Part shown: piece by piece, positions 1 to 7,321 of the stretch
Layout: every line of letters starts with the position of its first letter
How positions within the stretch are numbered: position 1 is the stretch's first letter
Assembly (NCBI GenBank): GCA_036508555.1
Contig: DATCHD010000066.1
Span: forward strand, 1-8,439
Origin: CAINVV01 sp036508555
GTDB lineage: Bacteria; Bacteroidota; Bacteroidia; Bacteroidales; Prolixibacteraceae
Direction: 5' to 3'
Length of the DNA stretch: 8,439 bases
The notes under the pieces: model-generated
Database searches by the model: none
Told to the model about the DNA's origin: nothing
What the model saw: only the letters and a program-made list of their open reading frames with translations
Made by a program: the position numbers and the translations under genes

Positions 1-339
1 ATTTATAGAGGTGAGTGAATGAACTTCAGAACTTACAGGTATAATGTAAACCTGCAGAATATGTTGTGCAAACGTGGTAAAATTGGAAAACGAAGGAGCG
101 TAATTTTGATCGACTGCAAGAGCAGAAACCTTATCTTCACAACAATGTTTTTTGAGATGAATGCCCGGAGAAGAACATTCATCAACAAGACCTTCCATAC
201 CACATGAAGCCAGTTCTCCTGTAACAGAAACCTTTTCAAAAGTTTCATCTGCACTGCCACAATGATGTGTCGCAATGGTGATATGCATCAAAGAAAGCAG
301 GATGAGAAACGCAAATAATATGGATAAAAGTTTTTTCAC
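1..339 (-). CDS. HYC_CC_PP-family small secreted Cys-rich protein, partial (C-terminus beyond left edge), GTG start
   Basis: The frame stays open for 113 codons from a GTG at 339 down to base 1 with no stop, so the C-terminus lies outside the window. It begins (M)KKLLSILFAFLILLS, a Lys-Lys-hydrophobic signal peptide over about residues 1-23. Next come THHC (His25, His26, Cys27), an SCGME motif (Cys46), Cys55, and a KHCCED pair (Cys66, Cys67). This is the HYC...CC pattern of the family; the Pro-Pro/FLI tail would be off the edge. An in-frame TAA two codons upstream of the GTG leaves only CTG or GTG as starts, and GTG lines up with the ATG of the paralogue at 7344-7757. The two genes share a near-identical signal peptide and an identical 14-base run (311-324 and 7729-7742). 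It lies 117 bp downstream of the adaptor gene on the same strand. The family's function is unknown to me; the export signal and conserved Cys/His suggest periplasmic metal binding, which is inference. Confidence 0.85.
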   Translation of the reverse strand, partial: MKKLLSILFAFLILLSLMHITIATHHCGSADETFEKVSVTGELASCGMEGLVDECSSPGIHLKKHCCEDKVSALAVDQNYAPSFSNFTTFAQHILQVYIIPVSSEVHSLTSIN

Positions 340-456
340 CAGTTAGCAAAGGTGATTCCTTTAATTTAGCGAATAGTTACACAATCCCGGAATAGATTTA
401 TATCATTCACACATTTTTAGAGTTGTAACGATTGACTTAACGAACTGAGATATTCC
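340..456. other. 117-bp AT-rich spacer between adaptor gene and HYC_CC_PP gene
   Basis: On the minus strand I see no convincing intrinsic terminator after the adaptor gene. There is also no good match to the Bacteroidota promoter pattern (TTTG near -33, TAnnTTTG near -7). A CACCTTTG string lies only 8 bases upstream of the GTG and is too close to serve as a -7 box with a leader. An AGGA lies about 16 bases upstream of the GTG, too far for a standard ribosome binding site. Co-transcription with the efflux genes is therefore possible but not shown. Confidence 0.5.
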
Positions 457-1824
457 TTATTTTACAGGGGCCATTTTTATTTTATCATCCATTTTCATCT
501 CCATTCCCGGCATACTTTTGCTTTCCTCAGGTTTGGCATCTCCCGGCATAACCATTCCGGGCATGGATGTCGCCCTTTTACCTCCGGAAGGGTTCATCAT
601 GCTGGGTTTGCCTTCAAGTTGTGCTGAAGCATCGACGCTAAATGCACCCTGCGTTACAACTTCTTCACCTTCTTTCAGGCCACTCATAACCACATAACTG
701 TTTCCCAACATTGTGCCGAGTTCTATTTCGCGGATTTTGAAAATAGGTTCATCTGATTTGTTTTGTTTGACATATACCACCGAGCGTTTGCCTGTCCATA
801 AAACGGCGGTGCGTGGAATTACCAGCTTATCCTTATCTTCATTCAGATTTGCTTTGACGATGCCGGTTGCAAACATTTCGGGTTTCAATTTACCACCCTG
901 GTTACCGACTTCAATCCGGACCCTTGCTACACGGGCGACAGGATCGAGTACAGGATCAATAAACGTGATATTTCCGGAATAATCAACTCCCGGTAGGGCC
1001 TGAATAGTAAATGCAACCTTTTGCCCCTGAGATAAATATGGTAGATCGCTTTCATAAGCATCGAACATGATCCAGACATGCGAGAGGTCGGCAACATCGA
1101 ACAAAACAGACCCCGGTGAAACATAGTCGCCAGTGTTGACGCGCCTTGCTGAGACGACACCTGTTGTATTGGCAAAAACTTCAAAATTAGTTTTCACTTT
1201 ACCTAAAGTTTCGATGGATGCAATCTGATTATCAGTTAGTTTCCACTGACGGAGTTTGTCTTTTGATGCCTCATAAAGTGCCGGTTGCGACTCTTTTGTT
1301 GCCGCAGTCTCGAGTAGCTCCTGCTGAGCAGTTATTAGGTCAGGAGAATAGATAACAGCCAGAGGTTGTCCTTTCCGTACCACTTCGCCGGTAAAGTTTA
1401 CATTCAATTTTTCGATACGACCAGGAAGATAAGACACCTGACTTTGTAGAAGTCGTTCATCGGCTTGAACCTTGCCGTAAAGACGCAATTCCTTCACCGG
1501 ATTTTGTTTTGATACGATGGAAGTAAGGACGTTGGCTAATTGAGCCGCTTCTTTTGTCATGTGAATGGCATCCGGGTCATTTGTGGTACCGCCCTGGATC
1601 AGCGGGATTAAATCCATGGCGCAAATAGGGCATTTACCCGGTTCGTGCATTCGTATCTGTGGGTGCATTGCACAGGTCCAGATCGTTTCTTTCGCGGCTT
1701 CCGCTGCATGGTCGTGAGTTTCCACTTTGGCAGGAGAGGAGTGAAAGAATATCCAACCGAGAAAAACACCTCCAATCAGAATGAGGCTAAACCGAACGTA
1801 TTTATTAGAAAATATATTTTTCAT
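457..1824 (-). CDS. cusB: CusB-type efflux RND periplasmic adaptor with fused heavy-metal-binding domain and Met-rich tail
   Basis: This 455-residue protein is the membrane-fusion subunit linking the RND pump to the outer-membrane channel. Residues 11-27 form one hydrophobic segment, probably an uncleaved inner-membrane anchor, since there is no lipobox Cys. Residues 37-39 are His-Asp-His. Residues 49-75 are a small heavy-metal-binding domain with Cys51, Met53, His54, Cys65, Cys68 and Met70 in a WTCAMHP...CPICAMDLIPL pattern. A CusB-like core follows: first lipoyl half near 119-160 (GRIEKLNVNFTGEVVRKGQP), a short alpha-hairpin near 161-210, second lipoyl half near 213-245, beta-barrel near 250-330, and membrane-proximal domain near 335-400. 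The tail (409-455) carries ten Met in MPGM and MEMKM clusters. The start is 19 bp after the channel gene stop, so the genes are very likely co-transcribed. The RND partner and the Met/His/Cys motifs favour Cu(I)/Ag(I), but CzcB-like specificity is not excluded. The symbol marks similarity to CusB rather than proven orthology. Confidence 0.93.
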   Translation of the reverse strand: MKNIFSNKYVRFSLILIGGVFLGWIFFHSSPAKVETHDHAAEAAKETIWTCAMHPQIRMHEPGKCPICAMDLIPLIQGGTTNDPDAIHMTKEAAQLANVLTSIVSKQNPVKELRLYGKVQADERLLQSQVSYLPGRIEKLNVNFTGEVVRKGQPLAVIYSPDLITAQQELLETAATKESQPALYEASKDKLRQWKLTDNQIASIETLGKVKTNFEVFANTTGVVSARRVNTGDYVSPGSVLFDVADLSHVWIMFDAYESDLPYLSQGQKVAFTIQALPGVDYSGNITFIDPVLDPVARVARVRIEVGNQGGKLKPEMFATGIVKANLNEDKDKLVIPRTAVLWTGKRSVVYVKQNKSDEPIFKIREIELGTMLGNSYVVMSGLKEGEEVVTQGAFSVDASAQLEGKPSMMNPSGGKRATSMPGMVMPGDAKPEESKSMPGMEMKMDDKIKMAPVK

Positions 1825-1843
1825 CCTAATTTAAATTTTCTTG

Positions 1844-3283
1844 TTACTGAATTTGTGAAAATGCCATTAATCTTTTGAGCCATGCGATGGAGGTATTGTA
1901 GTCAGCGACAGCTTCCACTTGCCGATATTCGTAATCGAGTGTTTGCTGCCTGACCCGTAAAATGTCGGTGAGGGAAGTGCTTGAAGATGCAAAACTTTTG
2001 AACATGATATCGAGCGATTTAGAAGCTAACTGATATTGACCGGCATACAGTTTTACCCGCCGCTGAGCATCCTGGTATAATTGCATGGCCTGATAATACT
2101 CGGTTTGCAGCGAATTAGCCGCAGCCTTGTAGTTTTGGGCATTTGCCGATTTCAAAAAATCAACTTCGTCATGCATGGCTTTATACTTTTTACGGTAAAT
2201 GGGCAAAGTCGCGGTAACCATAGGCATCACCATATCTTTTCCATTCATCGGCGATGTTGACATTGCACTTTTATTGATCAGCGAATAATTCAGTCCTAGA
2301 CCAACCATCGGATAACTCATCTTGGTAACCATTTGCTTGCGGGCTTCCAGCGATTGCTGTTCAAACTGAAGCATCCCCAGCATGGGATTGTTACTCCGGA
2401 TACTGTCAGATATTGCCAAAAGGGAAGGCTTAAAGTTCTCAGACTTTAAGGTATCCGGCACAGTAACAATTGTGGTTTGTGGCCTGTTTAGATAGCTGTT
2501 AAACTGCGCTGCACTTGTATTCCACTGGTTTTTCAACAATTCAATGTTGTTCTGAAGGTCATCGATTTCAATCTGAATCCTGTACACATCTGAAAGTCCG
2601 GAACTTTCGGAGGAGTAACCCATTGAATTGCCACCCATCGGTGATGCAGACTTATTTGATGAAGAGCCGGCAGAATTTCCTCCCATGGTATTCATACCGG
2701 ATGATCCGGGAGAAGAACTTTGATTGGAGGCCGGCGATATTGCTCTGTTCACAGGAGTAGCGTTGTTTCCTGAAGGAATAGCCTTGAACCTGACAATTGC
2801 CAATCTTTCTATGGTTCGAAGAAGCTTAATGTTTTTCTCTGAAATACGGATATTCTGTTTCACCTTGTGCAATTCGTACCAGGTACGTTGTACATCAAAG
2901 AATACCTGCAATTTGGCATCCCGAAACGTTTCGTATTTAGCCTTTGCCATCAGGCTCATCTCATCTTTGGCATATTTGAGTACACCAAACCAGGGGAACA
3001 TTTGCATCAATCGAATATCAGCCACCTGATTTCCACCTAATAGTTCCATCGGACTGAGGAAGACTCCAAGACTAACCTCAGGGTCGGGCAGACTACCAAC
3101 TTGTGGTACTTTTTGCAACGCAGCCTGATATTCTGCAAATCGCTGAAGAACAGATGGGTTATTATTTGCTGCAATTTCAAGATAGTTGTACAGAGAATCT
3201 GGTTGTTCCTGACCATTCCCTATAACCCAACTACCAAGCGCAAGCAGTAGGAACAGTATTTTTTTATATGCCTGATTTTTCAT
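1844..3283 (-). CDS. cusC: TolC/CusC-family outer-membrane efflux channel with Ser/Gly/Met-rich insertion
   Basis: This 479-residue protein should form the trimeric outer-membrane duct of the efflux complex. Residues 1-24 are a signal peptide (hydrophobic core ILFLLLALGSWVIG). No lipobox Cys is visible, unlike lipidated E. coli CusC. Two OEP repeats are recognisable, about 32-265 and 295-470, rich in the Gln/Ala/Tyr-bearing helices typical of TolC. Between FKAIPSG and GLSDVYRIQIEIDDL, where the family has a short G-x(3-5)-D turn, there is a low-complexity stretch (about 171-229) of Ser, Gly, Asn, Ala and Met with MGGNS twice (200-204, 216-220). The matching turn of the second repeat (about 427-442, SSSTSLTD) is normal in length. 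A Met cluster at 341-355 (MSTSPMNGKDMVMPM) lies in the second repeat. The start codon lies inside the 3' end of the pump gene (20-bp overlap), indicating translational coupling, and the adaptor gene follows 19 bp after the stop. Confidence 0.92.
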   Translation of the reverse strand: MKNQAYKKILFLLLALGSWVIGNGQEQPDSLYNYLEIAANNNPSVLQRFAEYQAALQKVPQVGSLPDPEVSLGVFLSPMELLGGNQVADIRLMQMFPWFGVLKYAKDEMSLMAKAKYETFRDAKLQVFFDVQRTWYELHKVKQNIRISEKNIKLLRTIERLAIVRFKAIPSGNNATPVNRAISPASNQSSSPGSSGMNTMGGNSAGSSSNKSASPMGGNSMGYSSESSGLSDVYRIQIEIDDLQNNIELLKNQWNTSAAQFNSYLNRPQTTIVTVPDTLKSENFKPSLLAISDSIRSNNPMLGMLQFEQQSLEARKQMVTKMSYPMVGLGLNYSLINKSAMSTSPMNGKDMVMPMVTATLPIYRKKYKAMHDEVDFLKSANAQNYKAAANSLQTEYYQAMQLYQDAQRRVKLYAGQYQLASKSLDIMFKSFASSSTSLTDILRVRQQTLDYEYRQVEAVADYNTSIAWLKRLMAFSQIQ

Positions 3284-6200
3284 CGTTATCCTGATTGTTA
3301 ATGTGTTGAACGGCTAATTTATTTTTGTGGTTTACGGCACTTTCCCTCCACATCGCCTGAAATAATGGAACAACGAAGACGGTCATCACCTGAATAACCA
3401 TTCCGCCAAACATAGGAATTGCCATAGGGATCATGATGTCGGAGCCTTTACCGGTTGACGATAAAACAGGTAACAACGCTATGACGGCAACAGCAGTGGT
3501 CATCATAGCTGGCCGCACACGTTTCATTCCGGCGGAGACCACAGCTTCACGCACTTCATGAACAGTAGCAGGATGCCGGTCTTCGAATACCTGGTGAATA
3601 TAGGTACCCATAATTACCCCGTCGTTGGTAGCAATTCCAAATAGGGCAATGAAACCGACCCAGACGGCCACACTCAGGTTAATCGGGTGCATCTGGAACA
3701 TATCCCGCAGATTTATACCAGCCACGGAAAAATTGAGGAACCAATCCTGGCCATACAGCCACAGCATGATAAACCCACCGGCAAAGGCAACGAATACACC
3801 GGAAAAGTGAATAAATGAGGCCGTAACTGTGCGGAATTGGAAAAATAACAATAACAGAATCAAGAGCAGACTAATGGGTATAACTATCGCCAATCGTTTG
3901 GTAGCCCTCATTTGATGTTCGTAATTGCCTGCGAATTTATAAGATACTCCGGCAGGCAAAATCAGGGTGCCCGAACTCAACTTCTGCTGGAGAAAATTTG
4001 TTGCTTCCTCCACAACATCCACCTCCGCTTTGCCTTCGTTTTTATCGAAAATAACATACCCGTTCAGGAATGTATTTTCACTTCGGATCATTTGAGCACC
4101 ACGGGTATAATCGATATCGGCAATTTCACCCAAAGGAATCTGAACTCCATTCAAGGCAGGGATCAGGATGCGCTTGAGATCATCGGGATTATCGCGCAAC
4201 TCGCGGGCATAACGAACCCTTATCGGAAACCGTTCGCGACCTTCAACCGATGAAGAAATGGCCATTCCACCTACAGCCACCTGCAGAATCTCCTGCACAT
4301 CATTAACAGTCATGCCATAACGGGCCATCGCTTCGCGGTTGAGTTTGATTTCGAGATATGGAGCGCCTACCGCGCGGTCGTAGAAAACGGCTGAAGCTTT
4401 AATAGAGGGCACCTCTTTCAATGCCTGTTCCAACTGCATGCCTCCCTTTTCGATTGCGTCCAAATCGGGACCAAATACTTTCAAGCCCATCGGTGCACGC
4501 ATACCTGTTGACAGCATCACCAGACGGGCTTCGATTGGTTGCAGCTTAGGTGCGGAAGTCAATCCCGGAATATTGGTCACCTTTACGATCTCGTTCCAGA
4601 TATCATTCGGTCTTTTAATCTCTGGTCTCCACTGGCGGAAATACTCGCCATTTTCGGCGGTGATAAGGCTGTCGGCAGGAATAACCCTGAACCCTTCCTT
4701 TTTAAGATTGTATTTGGATCCGTTTTTAAAAATATAACTGCCTTCTTTATCCACTTTAAATTGTATGCGCTGTCCATTTTCATCGAGAATGTACTCAGAA
4801 CGGTAGTTAATGGTGTTCTCAAACATTTGTACAGGCGCCGGATCGAGTGCAGAGTTTACACGTCCCCATTTGCCAACAGCAACCTCTACTTCAGGAATAA
4901 CAGAAAGTCGTTTGTCGAGGGTTTCGATGTATTGAAGATTTTTTTCGATACTTGAATGGGGCATGCTGGTTGGCATCAATAGGAATGAACCTTCGTTTAA
5001 GGATGGCATAAACTCTTTTCCCGTACCCGGAAAAGTTTTTGAAGGCCCCTGCCAGAAAGCTGTTTGCCGGAAACTTTTCCAGCCCATTTTCTCGGCGCCT
5101 GCAGCAATAAAACCGAACGTTTTATCGATGCCCATCCAGGCCAATAGTCCGAATAATAAGGTGACAGCAGGGATAATGAGGAACTTACGTTTGTGTGCCA
5201 ACGCCCAACGAATTATCTCTTCGTAAAAATGGACCATAGACATCAATGCGGCAAGAATTACGGCAATAATTCCACCCACAAACAGGAAGTTGACAAAAGT
5301 ACTGTTGTGGGCGCCCAATGGAAGCCACTCAATGGTGAGGTACCAGGAAGCCACAAGCACGGTGATGGCTATATTGATATAATTCGGAAATTCTTTGCGA
5401 TGCTCCGTCCAACGGTAGTCGAGCAAGTTGTTGATACCTACAAAAACTAAAGCCAGGGCAGGCCATATGTGCCAGATCATTGCAAACAGTACACCCGCAA
5501 CCATCAAACTGACGTTCCAAATTCGGCGAATTTTCCGCGTATCAACACGAATATTGAAAAAGATATGCGTCAAAGTAGGTAAAACAATAATTCCGAGCAG
5601 GAAGGCTGAAATCAGTGCAAACGTTTTGGTGTAGGCAAGCGGGTGAAAAAGCTTTCCTTCGGCTGCCTGCATGGCAAAAACTGGCAGGAAACTGACAATG
5701 GTTGTTGCAATGGAAGTGACAACAGCAGCCCGAACTTCTGTTGTCGCAAGGTAGATAACGGACATCAGTTTCTTCCCTTTAATGCCTTTGTTTTCAGGCA
5801 TTTCCAGATGTCTGAGAATATTCTCAACATCCACTATCCCGATATCAACCATCACTCCTATAGCTATGGCAATCCCAGATAGGGCTACAATATTGGCTTC
5901 AACGCCAAAAATACGCATCAGGATAAAAGTCATCAATACACCAATCGGAAGTAATCCGGCTACGATTAGAGATGCCCTCAGGTTCATGACAAGGACAATG
6001 ATGACGATGATACTGATCAGGATTTCATGCGAAAGGGCCGATTCGAGCGTTCCGATGGTCTCCATGATCAATCCGGTACGATCATAAAAGGGGACAATGG
6101 TCACTCTGGAAACGGTTCCGTCGGGCAAAGTTTTTTGAGGCAGTCCGGCTTGAATTTCCTTTATTTTTTCTTTTACATTGTTAATGACCTCCATGGGATT

Positions 6201-7136
6201 TGAACCATATCGGGCAACAACGACAGCTCCAACTGCTTCAGAACCTGATTTGTCCAAACCACCACGACGGGTTGCCGGACCAAATGCAACCCGGGCCACA
6301 TCCTTGATACGTACCGGCACATTGTTCCGAACGGTGACAACTGAAAGTTCAAGATCCTCTAAATTTTTGACATAGCCCAAACCCCTGATAATGTACTCCA
6401 CATTGTTCAATTCCATTGTTTCAGCACCAATGTCGAGGTTGCTTTTGCGTACGGCATTCATCACATCCATCGCCGAAACATTGAATGCTTTCAAGGCTTC
6501 CGGGTTAAGATCGACCTGGTATTCCTTGATAAAGCCGCCCGCAGATGCCACTTCCGAAACACCTTCGGCAGTGGAAAGACCGTATTTCACATAGAAATCC
6601 TGTACAGACCTTAGTTCCTGAGGGTTCCAGCCTCCGTTGGGTTGCCCGGTTTTGGGGTCACGTCCTTCGAGGGTGTACCAGAAAATCTGCCCCAATGCTG
6701 TCGCGTCAGGTCCAAGCGTAGGTTGAACCCCTGCTGGCAATGTTCCGGCAGGTAGTGAACTGAGTTTCTCGAGAATACGTGAGCGGCTCCAATAAAACTC
6801 TACATTGTCTTTGAAGATGATGTAAATGAACGACATGCCAAACATGGAGGTACTGCGCACCGTTTGAACACCAGGGATTCCCAGTAGGGCTGTTGTCAGA
6901 GGGTAAGTAACCTGATCCTGGATGTCTTTCGGCGATCGGCCCATCCATTCGGTAGCTACTATCTGTTGGTTTTCCCCAATATCCGGGATGGCATCTACCG
7001 CAATCGGATCACGGGGAAAGAGGTCCGGTTTCCAGTTAAAAGGCATATATACCATACCCAGGACCACAAAAGAGATCAGGAAAATAAAGGTAATCAGCCG
7101 ATTTTCGAGAAAATATTTGACGAGTCGGTTAAACAT
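3264..7136 (-). CDS. cusA: CusA/CzcA-family heavy-metal RND efflux pump, enlarged
   Basis: This is the proton-driven inner-membrane pump, 1290 residues from the ATG at 7136, against about 1050 for E. coli CusA. The N-terminus MFNRLVKYFLENRLITFIFL fits the usual family start. An in-frame TTG at 7160 would add eight residues inside a short tandem repeat and is less likely. Family landmarks include TM1 (about 13-32), VTYPLTTALLGIPGVQTVR, LPAGVQPTLGPDATALGQI, TM4 GIAIAIGVMVDIGIVDVEN (Asp431, Glu438), EFMPSLNEG, DPAPVQM, and GTGKGSDIM-type TM11-12 sequence near the end (STGKGSDIMIPM). Met721 (LLMPTS), Met874 (VMLSTGM) and Met942 (ARYGM) fall where I recall the three Cu(I)/Ag(I)-binding Met of CusA, supporting copper/silver export. 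Extra segments sit between TM6 and TM7 (about 532-632, several hydrophobic stretches), just after TM7 (about 673-704), and in the porter domain (about 783-833). The tail overlaps the channel gene by 20 bp. Confidence 0.95.
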   Translation of the reverse strand: MFNRLVKYFLENRLITFIFLISFVVLGMVYMPFNWKPDLFPRDPIAVDAIPDIGENQQIVATEWMGRSPKDIQDQVTYPLTTALLGIPGVQTVRSTSMFGMSFIYIIFKDNVEFYWSRSRILEKLSSLPAGTLPAGVQPTLGPDATALGQIFWYTLEGRDPKTGQPNGGWNPQELRSVQDFYVKYGLSTAEGVSEVASAGGFIKEYQVDLNPEALKAFNVSAMDVMNAVRKSNLDIGAETMELNNVEYIIRGLGYVKNLEDLELSVVTVRNNVPVRIKDVARVAFGPATRRGGLDKSGSEAVGAVVVARYGSNPMEVINNVKEKIKEIQAGLPQKTLPDGTVSRVTIVPFYDRTGLIMETIGTLESALSHEILISIIVIIVLVMNLRASLIVAGLLPIGVLMTFILMRIFGVEANIVALSGIAIAIGVMVDIGIVDVENILRHLEMPENKGIKGKKLMSVIYLATTEVRAAVVTSIATTIVSFLPVFAMQAAEGKLFHPLAYTKTFALISAFLLGIIVLPTLTHIFFNIRVDTRKIRRIWNVSLMVAGVLFAMIWHIWPALALVFVGINNLLDYRWTEHRKEFPNYINIAITVLVASWYLTIEWLPLGAHNSTFVNFLFVGGIIAVILAALMSMVHFYEEIIRWALAHKRKFLIIPAVTLLFGLLAWMGIDKTFGFIAAGAEKMGWKSFRQTAFWQGPSKTFPGTGKEFMPSLNEGSFLLMPTSMPHSSIEKNLQYIETLDKRLSVIPEVEVAVGKWGRVNSALDPAPVQMFENTINYRSEYILDENGQRIQFKVDKEGSYIFKNGSKYNLKKEGFRVIPADSLITAENGEYFRQWRPEIKRPNDIWNEIVKVTNIPGLTSAPKLQPIEARLVMLSTGMRAPMGLKVFGPDLDAIEKGGMQLEQALKEVPSIKASAVFYDRAVGAPYLEIKLNREAMARYGMTVNDVQEILQVAVGGMAISSSVEGRERFPIRVRYARELRDNPDDLKRILIPALNGVQIPLGEIADIDYTRGAQMIRSENTFLNGYVIFDKNEGKAEVDVVEEATNFLQQKLSSGTLILPAGVSYKFAGNYEHQMRATKRLAIVIPISLLLILLLLFFQFRTVTASFIHFSGVFVAFAGGFIMLWLYGQDWFLNFSVAGINLRDMFQMHPINLSVAVWVGFIALFGIATNDGVIMGTYIHQVFEDRHPATVHEVREAVVSAGMKRVRPAMMTTAVAVIALLPVLSSTGKGSDIMIPMAIPMFGGMVIQVMTVFVVPLFQAMWRESAVNHKNKLAVQHINNQDNDEKSGI

Positions 7137-7144
7137 AGGGAGAA

Positions 7145-7172
7145 AATGAAAAGTGAACAATGAAAAGTGAAA
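7145..7172. repeat. Two-copy 14-bp tandem repeat upstream of the pump gene
   Basis: AATGAAAAGTGAAC (7145-7158) is followed directly by AATGAAAAGTGAAA (7159-7172), matching at 13 of 14 positions. It lies immediately upstream of the pump ATG and contains the alternative TTG start. It abuts the palindromic repeat cluster and looks like intergenic repeat sequence, which argues against coding use. Confidence 0.8.
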
Positions 7173-7176
7173 AATT

Positions 7177-7236
7177 GCTCCAACGGACGCTTTAACTGAC
7201 GCTCCAACGGACGCTCCAACTGACGCTCCAACGGAT
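7177..7236. repeat. Five-copy 12-bp tandem array
   Basis: Units begin at 7177, 7189, 7201, 7213 and 7225 and follow GCTCCAACGGAC, with GCTTTAACTGAC in unit 2, GCTCCAACTGAC in unit 4 and GCTCCAACGGAT in unit 5. Unit 5 runs into the left arm of the first hairpin, so the array may have grown by repeated copying of that arm. Confidence 0.9.
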
Positions 7237-7250
7237 TTGCAATCCGTTGG
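7228..7250. repeat. Perfect hairpin 1 of the REP-like element
   Basis: Arm CCAACGGATT (7228-7237), loop TGC (7238-7240), arm AATCCGTTGG (7241-7250): ten uninterrupted base pairs around a three-base loop. It forms equally on DNA or RNA of either strand. Confidence 0.9.
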
Positions 7251-7260
7251 GGAAAGATTA

Positions 7261-7283
7261 CCAGCGGATTACAAATCCGCTGG
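7261..7283. repeat. Perfect hairpin 2 of the REP-like element
   Basis: Arm CCAGCGGATT (7261-7270), loop ACA (7271-7273), arm AATCCGCTGG (7274-7283): ten base pairs and a three-base loop. It differs from hairpin 1 by one compensated pair in the stem (A-T there, G-C here, at the fourth base of the arm), so the fold is kept while the sequence changes. Confidence 0.9.
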
Positions 7284-7321
7284 AGCGAGTGCGCTGGAGC
7301 GAGTGCGCTGGAGCGAGCACC
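7280..7321. repeat. Three-copy 14-bp tandem array
   Basis: CTGGAGCGAGTGCG occurs at 7280-7293 and 7294-7307. A third copy at 7308-7321 matches for ten bases and then diverges (CTGGAGCGAGCACC). The first copy overlaps the right arm of hairpin 2, mirroring the way the 12-bp array joins hairpin 1. Confidence 0.88.

Noticed and set aside
19..275. Two open frames, 19-207 (+) and 33-275 (-)
   Set aside because: They overlap the GTG-started HYC_CC_PP gene in other frames and show no signal peptide or family motifs. The third frame on the minus strand explains the region.
340..456. Promoter for the downstream HYC_CC_PP gene
   Set aside because: The only CCTTTG-like box is 8 bases from the GTG, which would give almost no leader, and no upstream TTTG partner at the right spacing was found.
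4539..4955. 138-codon open frame on the plus strand, antisense to the pump gene
   Set aside because: It lies wholly opposite a well-conserved coding region, and its translation shows no coherent domain. It is best explained as a shadow of the pump's codon use.
5329..5520. Minus-strand 63-codon frame inside the pump gene, Cys/His-containing
   Set aside because: The Cys and His come from an offset reading of the hydrophobic insert. No start context or family resemblance is visible.
7228..7283. Intrinsic terminators formed by the two hairpins
   Set aside because: Neither hairpin is followed by a T-run in the direction of transcription, and the loops and sequence fit REP-like palindromes better.
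7177..7321. CRISPR-like appearance of regularly spaced short repeats
   Set aside because: Units are 12 or 14 bp, directly adjacent, with no unique spacers and no cas genes nearby. The structure is a tandem/palindromic element.
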